Source: JAGWBG01 sp034421095 (GTDB taxonomy: Bacteria; Chloroflexota; Dehalococcoidia; Lucifugimonadales; JAGWBF01). From it: a DNA stretch of 64,000 nt. The notes beneath the pieces are model-generated. The model had not been told where the DNA came from and did not search any database. It saw only the letters and a program-made list of their open reading frames with translations. The stretch is taken from NCBI GenBank assembly GCA_034421095.1, contig DAOUKR010000036.1, forward strand, positions 36,150 through 100,149, given 5' to 3'. This document shows, one piece after another, positions 32,794 through 41,926 of the stretch (the stretch's first letter is position 1; every line of letters starts with the position of its first letter). The position numbers and the translations under genes are program-made.

Positions 32794-34632
32794 CTACCGT
32801 CTCCTCCACCATACAAAGCCCCCGAGAACGACCATGATCAGCGGCAGAAGAAGCCAGCTTGAGAATCGCATGAAGTCCTTTTCATTGTCCGTGAGCGCCA
32901 GGTCTCGGCGGGGGTTGACCTTGGGTCTGATGCTGGCCAGGTCTATGTCGCCAACCAGCCAGTTGACGGAGTTGAGGAAAAAGTCACTGTTATTGGCATC
33001 GAAGAAGTACCTGTTGCTGGCAAAGTCCGAGTCCCCAAAAGCTACTATAGAAGCCAGGCTGGTGTTTTCAGGAGGGTCTGCCAGCTCCTCGTCCAGGGGA
33101 CCAAGGGCCTTGAGCGCAACGGCGGGGAAGAAAGCACCGAGGAAGGTGCCTCTGGCGTCCCCTTCCTGGGGTTCGTTCCTTGTGGGGTCTTCTATGAGGA
33201 AGCTTTCTTCAGATGTCATCGCCAGGGCAGTCCCAATGATGGAGAGGGACATATCCTCCTCATCCTCTTCCGGCTCTTGCCCCAGTATGGTGGGGTAGAA
33301 TAGCACACCTTCCGCCGCGTCCAGGGGAGTAAGGCCGGGGTAATATGTGGTGTCAATTCCGAGGGTCAGTCTATCAACCTCGAGAAGGCTCTGGAACTCC
33401 GGGATGGGAATCTGGCCAAAGTACTGACCGCTGCGGAGGAAGGTTATCTCGTTATTGTCACCAAAAGATTGTTCCAGGTCTACAACGTGCCCATCACCCA
33501 CTACCACTCCCCAACGGGCAAGAAAGCTCCGAAAGCCCGGAGGGGTATCCGGCTCCAGAAGGAAAAGTATATTCCCCCCGTCCTTTAGATAGTCATCGAG
33601 AATCTCGCCTTCACCCTCCAGAAGGTCAGTCTTGGGCGCGGAGACCACCAACATGTTTACCCTGCCCTCTTCACGGTCGCCCTCCAGTATATCCTTGCCC
33701 TCGGCCAACAGGTTGATAGTGGAAACAGCGTAATTTTCACCTATGATTCCGCCAACCGCGCGGCCGTAGCCCTCGGTATTGGCATCGCTATCGTTAATAT
33801 CGCGCTCATCGTGGCCCGTGAGAAAGTAGACCTGCTTTTGCTCCTGCCCTGTGACAATGAGGAGTGCAGTCACAAACTGCTGCTCAAGTTCCATAACAGG
33901 GGTGGGCAACCCGGTGGCCGGGTCCGGCACCAGGATGGGAGAAGGAGCTACCTGGTGCCTCTTCGTCGAGTCCTTACTTTCAAACACCAGGGAGGGATAA
34001 CGGGAGACCCCGTATTCCCGTGCAATCAGGGGGTCAATGATGGGGTCAATGAACTCGTAGGAAAACTTGTTGTTTCGGACAGAAAATTCACGGAGCATGT
34101 CATCCGTCTGGCCTTCGATGAGGTTCAGCAATAGCTCCTCGTCAGCAGTGCGCGGTGGCACAAAGAAGGCTCTAACTTCAATGGTCTGATCGAGATTCTT
34201 CAGAAGCTCCTCGGTCCGAGGGGCCAGGCTGAACTGATCGGTTGCAGTCACGTCCACCCGTTCTCGGTTCTCAAAACCCAGGAAGTTCACGACTGCGGCG
34301 ATGCCAAGGAAAGCGACAACCATTATGGCGGTGTTGGTGCTGTATCTGCCCCTGCGTCCGGTTACCGCCCTGCTAACGGTGGATAAGGAGATGACCATGG
34401 AGGCGAGCAGTATGGCCGCTCCAATACCCAGGATGATGTAACCATAGAGCCGCAAGTCGCCAATGAAGATGAGGACTACAATCCCAAGTATCAGAGCAGC
34501 AACTCCCACCACCATCAGGGCGGCACTTAGCCATCCCAGAGAGCTGCTCATGCTTTGCAATCCACCGAATAACGTACCGGAAAGTCTCTCCTCTTCAGGA
34601 GGCTCTGCTGAGTCCTTGGGTCCGTTACTCAT
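32794..34632 (-). CDS. GldG-family ABC-transport auxiliary protein
   Basis: 612 residues. Three hydrophobic helices at the N-terminus (about residues 30-135) are followed by a large extracytoplasmic ABC_transp_aux domain: RERVDVTATDQFSLAPRTEE, LIEGQTDDMLREFS, QKQVYFLTGHDERDIN and DYLKDGGNILFLLEPDTPP. One C-terminal helix (LLLPLIMVVLGGFVWWRRR) ends it. In Bacteroidetes GldA/F/G support gliding; in other phyla the same set has no known role. It is encoded 25 bases after the permease gene and belongs to the same operon. No gliding machinery is seen nearby. Confidence 0.88.
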   Translation of the reverse strand: MSNGPKDSAEPPEEERLSGTLFGGLQSMSSSLGWLSAALMVVGVAALILGIVVLIFIGDLRLYGYIILGIGAAILLASMVISLSTVSRAVTGRRGRYSTNTAIMVVAFLGIAAVVNFLGFENRERVDVTATDQFSLAPRTEELLKNLDQTIEVRAFFVPPRTADEELLLNLIEGQTDDMLREFSVRNNKFSYEFIDPIIDPLIAREYGVSRYPSLVFESKDSTKRHQVAPSPILVPDPATGLPTPVMELEQQFVTALLIVTGQEQKQVYFLTGHDERDINDSDANTEGYGRAVGGIIGENYAVSTINLLAEGKDILEGDREEGRVNMLVVSAPKTDLLEGEGEILDDYLKDGGNILFLLEPDTPPGFRSFLARWGVVVGDGHVVDLEQSFGDNNEITFLRSGQYFGQIPIPEFQSLLEVDRLTLGIDTTYYPGLTPLDAAEGVLFYPTILGQEPEEDEEDMSLSIIGTALAMTSEESFLIEDPTRNEPQEGDARGTFLGAFFPAVALKALGPLDEELADPPENTSLASIVAFGDSDFASNRYFFDANNSDFFLNSVNWLVGDIDLASIRPKVNPRRDLALTDNEKDFMRFSSWLLLPLIMVVLGGFVWWRRR

Positions 34633-34657
34633 CCATTCACTCCGTTAGAGGACAAGA

Positions 34658-35371
34658 TTACCTCCATCGCCGGGTCTCGACAGCCCGCACTGTCAGAAAT
34701 AGGAAGACGGCTGTCACGCTCAAGTAATAAATTATGTTGTTCGTGTCCACTATGCCTCTGGAGAAGTCATCCAGGTGCGCAGTTAGCCCTATCTGGGAAA
34801 GAACCGTTTCCCAGACCCCATCTACCTGCCCGGATGCCAGGTCTATGAGAGACAGAATCAAGAGTATGCCGAATCCCACCACCAGAGCAACTATCTGGTT
34901 GTTGGTAAGGGAGGATGCCAATAGCCCCACGGAGAGGGCCGTCGCTCCGTAGAGTATCAGCCCCAAGTACCCGCTCCACACCGGGCCGGGGTCGGGGCTA
35001 CCGAATGCGTAGAGAAGCACTACATAGTAAAGGGTCAAGGCAAGGGTCACTATGAAGAAGGTCAGACTGGCAAGGAACTTGCCCAGCACCACCTCCCAGT
35101 CCCTTACCGGGGACGTGAGGAGCAATTCCACAGTCCCCAGCTTCTGCTCTTCGGCCATGAGACGCATGGTCATCGCCGGAGCCAGCAGCACCAGGATGAA
35201 CGCGCTAGGCTCGATGTAGCTGCTGATGGTCGCCTCGGGAAAGAGCTCGCTTACACTCAACCCAAAGAAGAAACCCGTGAGGGCCAGAAAGACCAGGGCC
35301 ACGATATAACCCATTGGGCTGGTGAAGTAGGTCTGTATCTCTCTCCAGGCAATCGCAGCAGAAACCCTCAT
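34658..35371 (-). CDS. ABC-2 type permease, GldF-like
   Basis: 237 residues with six hydrophobic helices. The opening AAIAWREIQTYFTSPMGYIV and the following ALVFLALTGFFFGLS are typical of GldF/NosY-type ABC-2 permeases. The segment MRLMAEEQKLGTVELLLTSP is the conserved loop where the ATPase docks. Its start overlaps the ATPase stop by four bases (ATGA). It forms the membrane part of the GldA-F-G transporter; the cargo is unknown. Confidence 0.92.
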   Translation of the reverse strand: MRVSAAIAWREIQTYFTSPMGYIVALVFLALTGFFFGLSVSELFPEATISSYIEPSAFILVLLAPAMTMRLMAEEQKLGTVELLLTSPVRDWEVVLGKFLASLTFFIVTLALTLYYVVLLYAFGSPDPGPVWSGYLGLILYGATALSVGLLASSLTNNQIVALVVGFGILLILSLIDLASGQVDGVWETVLSQIGLTAHLDDFSRGIVDTNNIIYYLSVTAVFLFLTVRAVETRRWR

Positions 35372-36336
35372 ACATCAAGCTCCTCATCGGTGGTCAGCTT
35401 CAGGAATATCTCCTCAAGGCTCATACTTACTAGCTGAATGGTCAGAAGGCTCCACCCGTTGCTTATTACGACCCTGGATATAGTGCTTCTGAGGTCCAGC
35501 CCACGCGTCGCCTCCACAATATATGTGATGCGTTGCTCACCGCCCTGGGCCTCGCCGTCATTCAAATGGGTGACACTCAACACGCCCCTGATACCCTGGA
35601 TAGCTTTGGTGACCTGAGGCTCCGGACCACGAATTTCCACCTCCATCCTCTCAGCACCCTGCAATCGCTCCGCCAGGTTCTTGGGCGTGTCCTCGGCCAT
35701 GATTTGGCCTTCGTGGATGATAAGGACACGTTGGCACACCATACTCACCTCTGGCAGAATGTGAGAGCTCAGAATAATCGTGTGCTCCTGACCCAAGTCC
35801 TTTATCAGATTCCTGGTCTCTACTACCTGGATGGGGTCTATACCGATGGTCGGTTCATCCAGAACAAGCACCTCCGGTTCGTGGAGAACAGCCTGCGCCA
35901 AGCCTACCCTCTGTCTGTATCCCTTGGACAGCTTGCCGATGATAGTCCTCCGATAGTCCCCCAGACGGCTGATGTCTATTACCTCACCAATACGCACCTT
36001 TATGCGCTTTGGATTCATTCCCCGCAGCGTTCCCATAAAGTTCAGATAGGCCTCCACGGTCATGTCCGTGTACAGGGGGACCGTCTCCGGCAGGTATCCA
36101 ATTAGCTTCCTCGCCTCCCGGGACTTATCCACCACATCATGGCCCGCTACAGCGACCGACCCGCTGGTAGGCGGCATAAACCCCGTGATGATGCGCATTG
36201 TGGTTGTCTTACCCGCGGCATTGGGGCCAAGAAACCCTACTATCTCACCCTTTTGGATTTCGAAGCTAACGTTCTCAATCGCCGGAAAGTTGCCATAGTA
36301 TTTGGTTAGCTCCCTGGCCTCAATCATGCCAGCCAT
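35368..36336 (-). CDS. ABC transporter ATPase, GldA-like
   Basis: 322 residues. Walker A GPNAAGKTTTMRIITGFMPP, the NatA-type segment YLPETVPLYTDMTVEAYLNF, signature LSKGYRQRVGLAQAV, Walker B VLVLDEPTIGIDP and switch His in SSHILPEVS. The C-terminal extension of about 90 residues (EVEIRGPEPQVTKAIQGIRG and following) is typical of DrrA/GldA exporters' ATPases. It heads the four-gene minus-strand operon ATPase-permease-GldG-DUF4340. The ATG at 36336 has a weak GGGGGT upstream. Confidence 0.93.
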   Translation of the reverse strand: MAGMIEARELTKYYGNFPAIENVSFEIQKGEIVGFLGPNAAGKTTTMRIITGFMPPTSGSVAVAGHDVVDKSREARKLIGYLPETVPLYTDMTVEAYLNFMGTLRGMNPKRIKVRIGEVIDISRLGDYRRTIIGKLSKGYRQRVGLAQAVLHEPEVLVLDEPTIGIDPIQVVETRNLIKDLGQEHTIILSSHILPEVSMVCQRVLIIHEGQIMAEDTPKNLAERLQGAERMEVEIRGPEPQVTKAIQGIRGVLSVTHLNDGEAQGGEQRITYIVEATRGLDLRSTISRVVISNGWSLLTIQLVSMSLEEIFLKLTTDEELDV

Positions 36337-36645
36337 GTGACCCCCTTACCCACCGGACTCGCCCCTTTTGCCCTTTCCCAAGTGGACCAATGCTCATGTT
36401 TGAAGCAGGCCGAACAGGGCGTAGCCTTATGGAGTCATAACCTTTATACTTGTATACTTGGTAACGGCTAGACTAGACCCGTTTCCATACAAATAGGAGG
36501 TGTTCCCTCCTATACATATATTGTATTATCCCAATGGATAATATTCCATATATTCTAGTTTGCCAAGAGATATTAACACGCAGTTCTTTACATTGAACAG
36601 TGGCCTGCGCCCAAACTATCACCAAAATGAGTTGGAGAGGTAAGG
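36337..36645. promoter_or_regulatory. AT-rich divergent promoter region with an 8-bp hairpin
   Basis: This non-coding stretch lies between the minus-strand ABC operon and plus-strand speD. It is clearly AT-richer than its surroundings from about 36430. At 36493-36513 ATAGGAGG pairs with CCTCCTAT around a five-base loop, followed by an AT-rich run. Two TATACTTG direct repeats occur just before (about 36445-36462). These features suggest regulation of one or both flanking operons, but no known riboswitch or operator is recognised. Confidence 0.45.
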
Positions 36646-37032
36646 ATGCACCTGGTTATAGACGGATACAAGGGAGACCCCGACAAGATGTGGGATGTAG
36701 ACCTGGTGAGACGTTTCCTGGATGAGTACCCTGCCACTTTGGGCATGACCAAGATATGCGAGCCTCAGGTCCAGGAATATAATGGACCCAAGTCCGAGGA
36801 TTCGGGAGTGTCAGGGTTTGTGATCATAGCCGAGAGCCATATAAGCATTCACACATTTCCACATAGAGATTATGTAAATGTTGACGTTTTTTCGTGTAAA
36901 GCTTTCGACAACGAACGGGCACTTCGAGATGTGAAAGCTCTCTTTTCGTTGGGAGAGGTCAGGACTTGGGTGATAGACCGGGGTCTGGAGCACCTCGACA
37001 CAAAGAGGACTCGGAAGGCCGTAGAGCGCTAA
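36646..37032 (+). CDS. speD: S-adenosylmethionine decarboxylase, short prokaryotic type
   Basis: Makes decarboxylated SAM, the aminopropyl donor for spermidine. The 128-residue length fits the small class-1b proenzyme. The self-cleavage site is in IIAESHISIHTFP (Glu63-Ser64; Ser64 becomes the pyruvoyl group), followed by YVNVDVFSCKAFD with the conserved catalytic Cys. GAGGT sits just before the ATG. It is 28 bases upstream of an agmatinase-type gene, so both serve polyamine synthesis. No spermidine synthase gene lies in the window. Confidence 0.94.
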   Translation: MHLVIDGYKGDPDKMWDVDLVRRFLDEYPATLGMTKICEPQVQEYNGPKSEDSGVSGFVIIAESHISIHTFPHRDYVNVDVFSCKAFDNERALRDVKALFSLGEVRTWVIDRGLEHLDTKRTRKAVER

Positions 37033-37060
37033 ATCCGGTGGGGATAAGGGGTGAGTAAAT

Positions 37061-37960
37061 ATGGGAGAGAGCGGCCCGCTCTGGGTGCCATTTAATTTTC
37101 TGGCAATCCCGGAGGAAGACAGCCGGCTGGAGACGGCCAAGGTAGTGGTCATCCCTGTGCCGTACGATAGCACCACCTCTTTCAAGGGCGGGGCACGGGA
37201 AGGACCCAGAGCTATCATAGAAGCATCATACAACCTGGAGGACTACGACCCGGAGTTGGACCTGGACGTAGCCAAACTGGGAATATACACTGCACCCTGG
37301 CTGGAACCCCACATGGAAGGGCCACGTCACATGATAGACCGTGTGCGCGACGGAGTCTGTACCTTTTTGCGTCAAGGCAAGATGGTGGCTCTTCTCGGCG
37401 GGGAGCATTCGATAAGCACCGGGCACGTAAAGGCGCTGGTAGAGGGCTATTCCGACCCCTGGGGCTCACATGGCCTATCTGTGCTGTATCTCGACGCTCA
37501 CGCTGACATGAGAGACGAATATATGGGCACCGGCTGGGGACACGCCTCGGTGGCGCGGAGAATCTCCGAGCTATGCCCTGTGGTACAGGTGGGGGTCCGA
37601 AGCCTCAGCCTGGAAGAGAAGCAGTTCATAGACACTCAGAACGTCAACACCTTTCCCTACTCATCCCGAACCCCCGTTGAAGATATAGTCAGCCTCCTGT
37701 CGAAGGACGTTTACGTGAGCATAGACCTGGACGTTTTCGACCCCTCGATTATGTCCGCCGTGGGTACGCCTGAGCCAGGAGGAATGGACTGGCACCAGGT
37801 TGTATCCTTACTCAGGACAGTGGCGGAGAGAAGGCACATAGTGGGCTTCGACGTAACCGAGCTAAGTCCCGGAGAAGGTCCCACCGCCTGCGCCTATACT
37901 GCTGCCAAACTTGTATACAAGCTAGTGGCCTATGCTACCATATTAAGTAGGGAGCCTTAG
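37061..37960 (+). CDS. speB: Agmatinase-family ureohydrolase
   Basis: 299-residue manganese enzyme of the arginase/agmatinase superfamily. Metal-ligand motifs are all present: LLGGEHSISTGHVKAL, YLDAHADMRDEYMG, GHASVARRI and VSIDLDVFDPSIM, then GFDVTELSPGEGP. It would release urea from agmatine, giving putrescine, or from N1-aminopropylagmatine, giving spermidine directly as in Thermus. The immediate partnership with speD makes the aminopropyl route worth considering. The ATG 37061 is used; an in-frame GTG a few codons upstream is possible. Confidence 0.9.
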   Translation: MGESGPLWVPFNFLAIPEEDSRLETAKVVVIPVPYDSTTSFKGGAREGPRAIIEASYNLEDYDPELDLDVAKLGIYTAPWLEPHMEGPRHMIDRVRDGVCTFLRQGKMVALLGGEHSISTGHVKALVEGYSDPWGSHGLSVLYLDAHADMRDEYMGTGWGHASVARRISELCPVVQVGVRSLSLEEKQFIDTQNVNTFPYSSRTPVEDIVSLLSKDVYVSIDLDVFDPSIMSAVGTPEPGGMDWHQVVSLLRTVAERRHIVGFDVTELSPGEGPTACAYTAAKLVYKLVAYATILSREP

Positions 37961-38026
37961 CCACCGGCAAGGCCATTAAGGGTCCCGAAAACCCTCCCGG
38001 AACGATGCAAAGGCGTAAGAAGAAAT

Positions 38027-39157
38027 ATGGGAGCATCCATCAAAATAGGCAAGGTACTGGGTATACCGGTAAGCCTTCACTTCAGTTGGTTTATCATATT
38101 TTTCCTTTTCACCTTCATATTTCAACGCCATTTTGAAAGTAACTACGGTTCTTGGTCACTTGGGGAAATGTGGGCTGCCGCTCTGGCTGCGAGCCTTCTG
38201 CTGTTCGTGTCCGTGCTGGTCCATGAACTGTCCCATAGTCTGATTGCCATAAGCCGTGGCATACCCGTCAACGGCATAACCTTGTTCATCTTTGGGGGCG
38301 TCTCCCAGATAGCCCAGGAGGCCCGCAGACCCTTTACCGAGTTTATCGTTGCAGTGGTGGGCCCCTTTGCCAGCATTGCCCTTGGGTTCGCCTTTCTGGG
38401 TCTGGCTATCGGGCTTGACGGTATAAGCCGGCACCTATCGGCCATCGCCGAGATACTCTTTTATGCAAACATTGCTCTAGGAGTCTTCAATATGATACCG
38501 GGCTTCCCGATGGACGGCGGACGGGTTCTAAGGGCAGTTGCATGGAGAGTCACGCGGAGTTACTGGCGCGCAACCTGGCTGGCTACAATGGTAGGCCAAG
38601 CCATAGCCCTTGCGATGATTATCGGAGGGATTACCCTGGCAATATTCGACGGGAATAACATTGCCCAATGGCTATGGCTGACGTTCGTGGGGGTCTTTCT
38701 TCAGGTGTTGGCTTCCTCAAGCCATCGCCAGTCCCGCATCAGGGAGAGGTTGCAAAATCACACAGCCGGAGACCTGATGATCTCCGGTTTGCCAACGGCT
38801 CCGGCGGACATTACATTGAATCAAATTATGGAAAACTACGCTCACTCCCCCGGTTCCCCGGACGTCATACTACTTACCAGAGCCGGACACCTCGAGGGTG
38901 TTATCACCCTGGACAGAGTCCGCCAAGTATCCCATCACAAATGGCCGGAGACCCTGGCCAGCTCGGTTATGATACCCTTTGACAAAATGGTCACGGTCGG
39001 CTTTGACGAGCCAGCCTTCAACGTAATGGAGATGATTGAGGGAGGCGATTTTAGATATGCGCTGGTCGTAGCGGACGGGTCTCCCGTTGGCTTTATATCT
39101 CAGGACGCCTTGAAGAGAATCATAAAATCTCGCCCCGTCCAGACAAGGCCAGGCTAA
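38027..39157 (+). CDS. Site-2-type membrane metalloprotease (M50B) with CBS domains
   Basis: 376 residues. The N-terminal half is a multi-helix rhomboid-like S2P core with the zinc motif VLVHELSHSLIAI (HELSH at about residues 66-70) and the second motif NMIPGFPMDGGRVLRA (about 155-170). The C-terminal 140 residues form a CBS pair (AGDLMISGLPTAPADITLNQ, EGVITLDRVRQV, MIPFDKMVTVGFDEPAF, ALVVADGSPVGFISQDALKR). Such proteins cleave membrane-bound substrates and sense nucleotides through the CBS part. It follows speB by 66 bases on the same strand. No anti-sigma-factor gene is adjacent. Confidence 0.93.
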   Translation: MGASIKIGKVLGIPVSLHFSWFIIFFLFTFIFQRHFESNYGSWSLGEMWAAALAASLLLFVSVLVHELSHSLIAISRGIPVNGITLFIFGGVSQIAQEARRPFTEFIVAVVGPFASIALGFAFLGLAIGLDGISRHLSAIAEILFYANIALGVFNMIPGFPMDGGRVLRAVAWRVTRSYWRATWLATMVGQAIALAMIIGGITLAIFDGNNIAQWLWLTFVGVFLQVLASSSHRQSRIRERLQNHTAGDLMISGLPTAPADITLNQIMENYAHSPGSPDVILLTRAGHLEGVITLDRVRQVSHHKWPETLASSVMIPFDKMVTVGFDEPAFNVMEMIEGGDFRYALVVADGSPVGFISQDALKRIIKSRPVQTRPG

Positions 39158-39180
39158 CTCCTCCCAGGGTACCACGCGGT

Positions 39181-39208
39181 TTCACATACGGTTTACCTAT
39201 GCTACAAT
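39181..39208 (+). promoter_or_regulatory. Sigma70-type promoter before cysteine desulfurase
   Basis: TTCACA at 39181-39186, a 16-base spacer and TGCTACAAT (extended -10, TACAAT at 39203-39208) precede the cysteine desulfurase gene by about 125 bases. It is the best match in the gap 39158-39334. No operator is recognised. Confidence 0.5.
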
Positions 39209-39334
39209 AGCACTCAGAAGCGACGGGACCGGCAATCTGACCATACTGACGGTTGGCCGGCCCGCCGAAGTCGCACTCCCTAATTGAGACTCCTGGTAAA
39301 GTCATTTAGAAGCTGGTGAACCAAGGCGGAATTT

Positions 39335-40531
39335 ATGACGCTGACCAAAGAGATTATCTACATGGACCATGCCGGCACCACTCCCCTTGACCCCAGGGTG
39401 CTGGAAGCGATGCTTCCCGTCCTCTCCGAACATTTTGGGAACCCGTCCAGCGTTCATACCGTAGGCCAGGAGGCCAAGAGGGTACTCGACGGTGCCAGGG
39501 AGAAGGTGGCGCGTATACTGGGATGCCGAATGAGTGAGGTGGTCTTCACCAGTGGCGGGACTGAGGCGGACAACGCCGCCATCAAGGGGGTAGCAGCCGC
39601 ACTCCAGGGGACCGGTAATCATATTGTGACCTCCGCTATAGAGCATCATGCGGTCCTGCATACCTGCCAGTACCTGGAAAACATGGGTTTCGAGGTAACC
39701 TACCTCCCCGTGGACGGCTACGGACTCGTGGACCCCGACGACGTCGCCCGGGCGATTACCGACCGCACCATCCTCGTAAGCATAATGTATGCCAACAACG
39801 AGATAGGGACCATTGAACCAATCTCCCAAATCGCCGCCCTTGTGAAGGCGCAGGCTGTGGCCATGGAACGGACCATAGTTGTCCACACCGACGCGGTCCA
39901 GGCAGCTGGGTTCCTCGACTTGAACCTCAGCACCCTGGGCGTAGACATGCTGAGCCTATCGTCCCATAAATTCTACGGCCCCAAGGGTGTCGGTATCCTT
40001 TGCGTACGGCGCGGCACTCCCTTCTTGTCACAGCAGCTAGGTGGCGGCCAGGAACGCGAGCGTCGCTCCGGCACTGAGAACATCCCGGGGATTGTAGGAA
40101 CCGCCGTCGCCCTTGAGATTGCGGAGTCCGAGAAAGAGTACGCAAGCCAGCATTGCCGTGTTCTCAGAGAGAAGATTATACGGGGCATAGAGGAGAGAAT
40201 ACCCGACGCCCATCTGAACGGCCATCCCACCATGCGCCTTCCAAATAGCGTGAATTTCTCTTTCGAGCAAGTAGAAGGCGAACCTGTTCTGCTGGGCTTG
40301 GACATGTCCGGTATAGCCGCATCCAGTGGGAGCGCCTGTAGTTCCGGGTCCCTTGAGCCTTCCCACGTACTTCTGGCACTGGGACAGTCGGCTGATTTGG
40401 CCAGAGGCAGCCTGAGGCTGACCCTGGGCAAACACAACACGGTTGAAGAGGTTGAGTACCTGCTTTCGGTACTGGCCGACCTTGTACAGCGTTTGAGGGA
40501 AATGCCGTCTCTAACTCCCACCGGCAATTAG
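39335..40531 (+). CDS. Cysteine desulfurase (IscS/NifS family)
   Basis: PLP enzyme that takes sulfur from cysteine for iron-sulfur clusters and other uses, and could also feed selenium handling. 398 residues. Typical segments: YMDHAGTTPLDPRVLEAMLP, VVFTSGGTEADNAAIKG, SAIEHHAVLH, VSIMYANNEIGTIEPI, the PLP lysine in SLSSHKFYGPKGVGIL, and the catalytic cysteine in SSGSACSSGSLEPSHVLLAL. The SACSSG loop is the group I (IscS/NifS) form. No iscU lies beside it; the next gene is a lipoprotein. Confidence 0.95.
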   Translation: MTLTKEIIYMDHAGTTPLDPRVLEAMLPVLSEHFGNPSSVHTVGQEAKRVLDGAREKVARILGCRMSEVVFTSGGTEADNAAIKGVAAALQGTGNHIVTSAIEHHAVLHTCQYLENMGFEVTYLPVDGYGLVDPDDVARAITDRTILVSIMYANNEIGTIEPISQIAALVKAQAVAMERTIVVHTDAVQAAGFLDLNLSTLGVDMLSLSSHKFYGPKGVGILCVRRGTPFLSQQLGGGQERERRSGTENIPGIVGTAVALEIAESEKEYASQHCRVLREKIIRGIEERIPDAHLNGHPTMRLPNSVNFSFEQVEGEPVLLGLDMSGIAASSGSACSSGSLEPSHVLLALGQSADLARGSLRLTLGKHNTVEEVEYLLSVLADLVQRLREMPSLTPTGN

Positions 40532-40624
40532 GGCGCACTTTACTTGCGGGACCAAACATGACACTATAGGATTGGCGAGACGAGACCACGCACAGAATAT
40601 ATGGAGGTTAACTCCTAGATAGAC

Positions 40625-41245
40625 ATGTCAGAGAGAGTCGTAGCGAGCACCACCCATCGCCGAAACCACAGCCCGGTATCCCCTTTGCCGGCAGCCCTCC
40701 GCCGTCCGGCGTTCATCATCTTGCCGTTGCTGGTCCTCTTCCTTATTGGCGCTTGCTCAGACAGCGGCCTGCTTCCGGTGGGAAAACGCTCCAAGGGGAG
40801 CACCTTGATAATCGGCATTGAAGAGATTACCAGGGTCCACGAAATAAGGTTCCTGGGGCTCGACCAGAACCATTATCTGGTAGTCCCTGCCAATAGTGCC
40901 AACGAGTTGGTGGTGATGCGCCTCGTTGTGTTCAATCAAGATTCCACCAGAGTAGTTATGACAGTAGACGAGGAAGCGGCAGAGTTGAGAGGAGTTGAAA
41001 CTAACGAGGTATACAAGCCACTGAACTTGTATCTTCCGGGAGAAGAGCTGGCCGGTAAGGAGAACGTAACGGTGGTACAGGAGTCCCATCCTGCTGAAAA
41101 TCGCTATGCCCCCATAATCGCCGGCCCCATAGAGCTTCCCCAGAACAATGCAATAGACGGGTGGATGGTGTTTGAAGTGCCCAAGGGGGCCAAACTAAGG
41201 GAGATGAGGTGGGATGCCGGGGACACCGTATTTATCAGGTCGTAG
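40625..41245 (+). CDS. Lipoprotein of unknown function
   Basis: 206 residues. An N-terminal positively charged stretch, one hydrophobic helix and a lipobox LIGAC (Cys at about residue 44) predict a lipid-anchored extracytoplasmic protein. The mature part is beta-rich (EIRFLGLDQNHYLVVPANSA, ELVVMRLVVFNQDSTRVVM, WMVFEVPKGAKLREMRWDAG), resembling immunoglobulin-like DUF4352 domains. GGAGG lies about 18 bases upstream of the ATG, so a slightly different start is possible. Function unknown. Confidence 0.8.
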   Translation: MSERVVASTTHRRNHSPVSPLPAALRRPAFIILPLLVLFLIGACSDSGLLPVGKRSKGSTLIIGIEEITRVHEIRFLGLDQNHYLVVPANSANELVVMRLVVFNQDSTRVVMTVDEEAAELRGVETNEVYKPLNLYLPGEELAGKENVTVVQESHPAENRYAPIIAGPIELPQNNAIDGWMVFEVPKGAKLREMRWDAGDTVFIRS

Positions 41246-41303
41246 CTCGAAGGCCATGGCTTGATGGACTCAGGCCCCTGCCAAGGCAGACCCATCATCT
41301 GAA

Positions 41304-41918
41304 ATGCGGACACCTATTGGACTGCACATCCGACCCGCTTCGGCGCCTCCCGAACGGCGAAGGCTATTCCACATGGCCGCCTGCGGTGCAATCCCCCTTC
41401 TGGGGATATTCGTCGGTCCCAGTGTTATGGTGGCCTTGCTGGCTACGGCCTCGGGCCTTGCGCTGTTGCTCGAACTGGCACGGTTCCGGCTTCCCTCCTT
41501 GAACATGATTCTGGTGACGTGGTTCAAGCCCCTGTTGAAAGATACGGAAGACCGCCGAATTACCGGAGCGACCTACATAGTCATCGCTGCCCTCGCTTGC
41601 TTCCTGGTCTTCGATAAATCCGTCGCAGTATTGGCCCTTTTTTTTCTGGCGTTGGGAGACCCTCTCGCTGCGCTGGTGGGCAGCCGCATGGGCGGGTTCA
41701 GAATTTTTGGCAAGTCCCCATTGGGGACCCTGGCCTTTATGGCCGTGGCAATCGGCCTGGCCGGAATATTATCCGCCGTCAACGTGGTGCCATTTCACTG
41801 GGGACTGGTCGTCGGAGCTATCGTAGCGGCCCTGATCGAGTTGGCCCCATCCCCTCTGGATGATAATCTGACGATACCCCTAATCAGCGGTGCAGCTATG
41901 ACCGGGGCTGGCGTCTGA
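41304..41918 (+). CDS. Polyprenol/diacylglycerol kinase-like membrane protein (SEC59/DGK1/VTE5 family)
   Basis: 204 residues with about six hydrophobic helices. The family signature is visible as ALFFLALGDPLAALVGSRMG, FGKSPLGTLAFMAVA and the acidic end IELAPSPLDDNLTIPLISGA. Members are CTP-dependent lipid kinases (dolichol kinase, DGK1, phytol kinase VTE5) and bacterial relatives annotated as cytidylyltransferase-like. It probably phosphorylates an isoprenoid or diacylglycerol in the membrane. No strong ribosome site precedes the ATG. It ends nine bases before the convergent M20 gene stop. Confidence 0.85.
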   Translation: MRTPIGLHIRPASAPPERRRLFHMAACGAIPLLGIFVGPSVMVALLATASGLALLLELARFRLPSLNMILVTWFKPLLKDTEDRRITGATYIVIAALACFLVFDKSVAVLALFFLALGDPLAALVGSRMGGFRIFGKSPLGTLAFMAVAIGLAGILSAVNVVPFHWGLVVGAIVAALIELAPSPLDDNLTIPLISGAAMTGAGV

Positions 41919-41926
41919 AAATCCCC

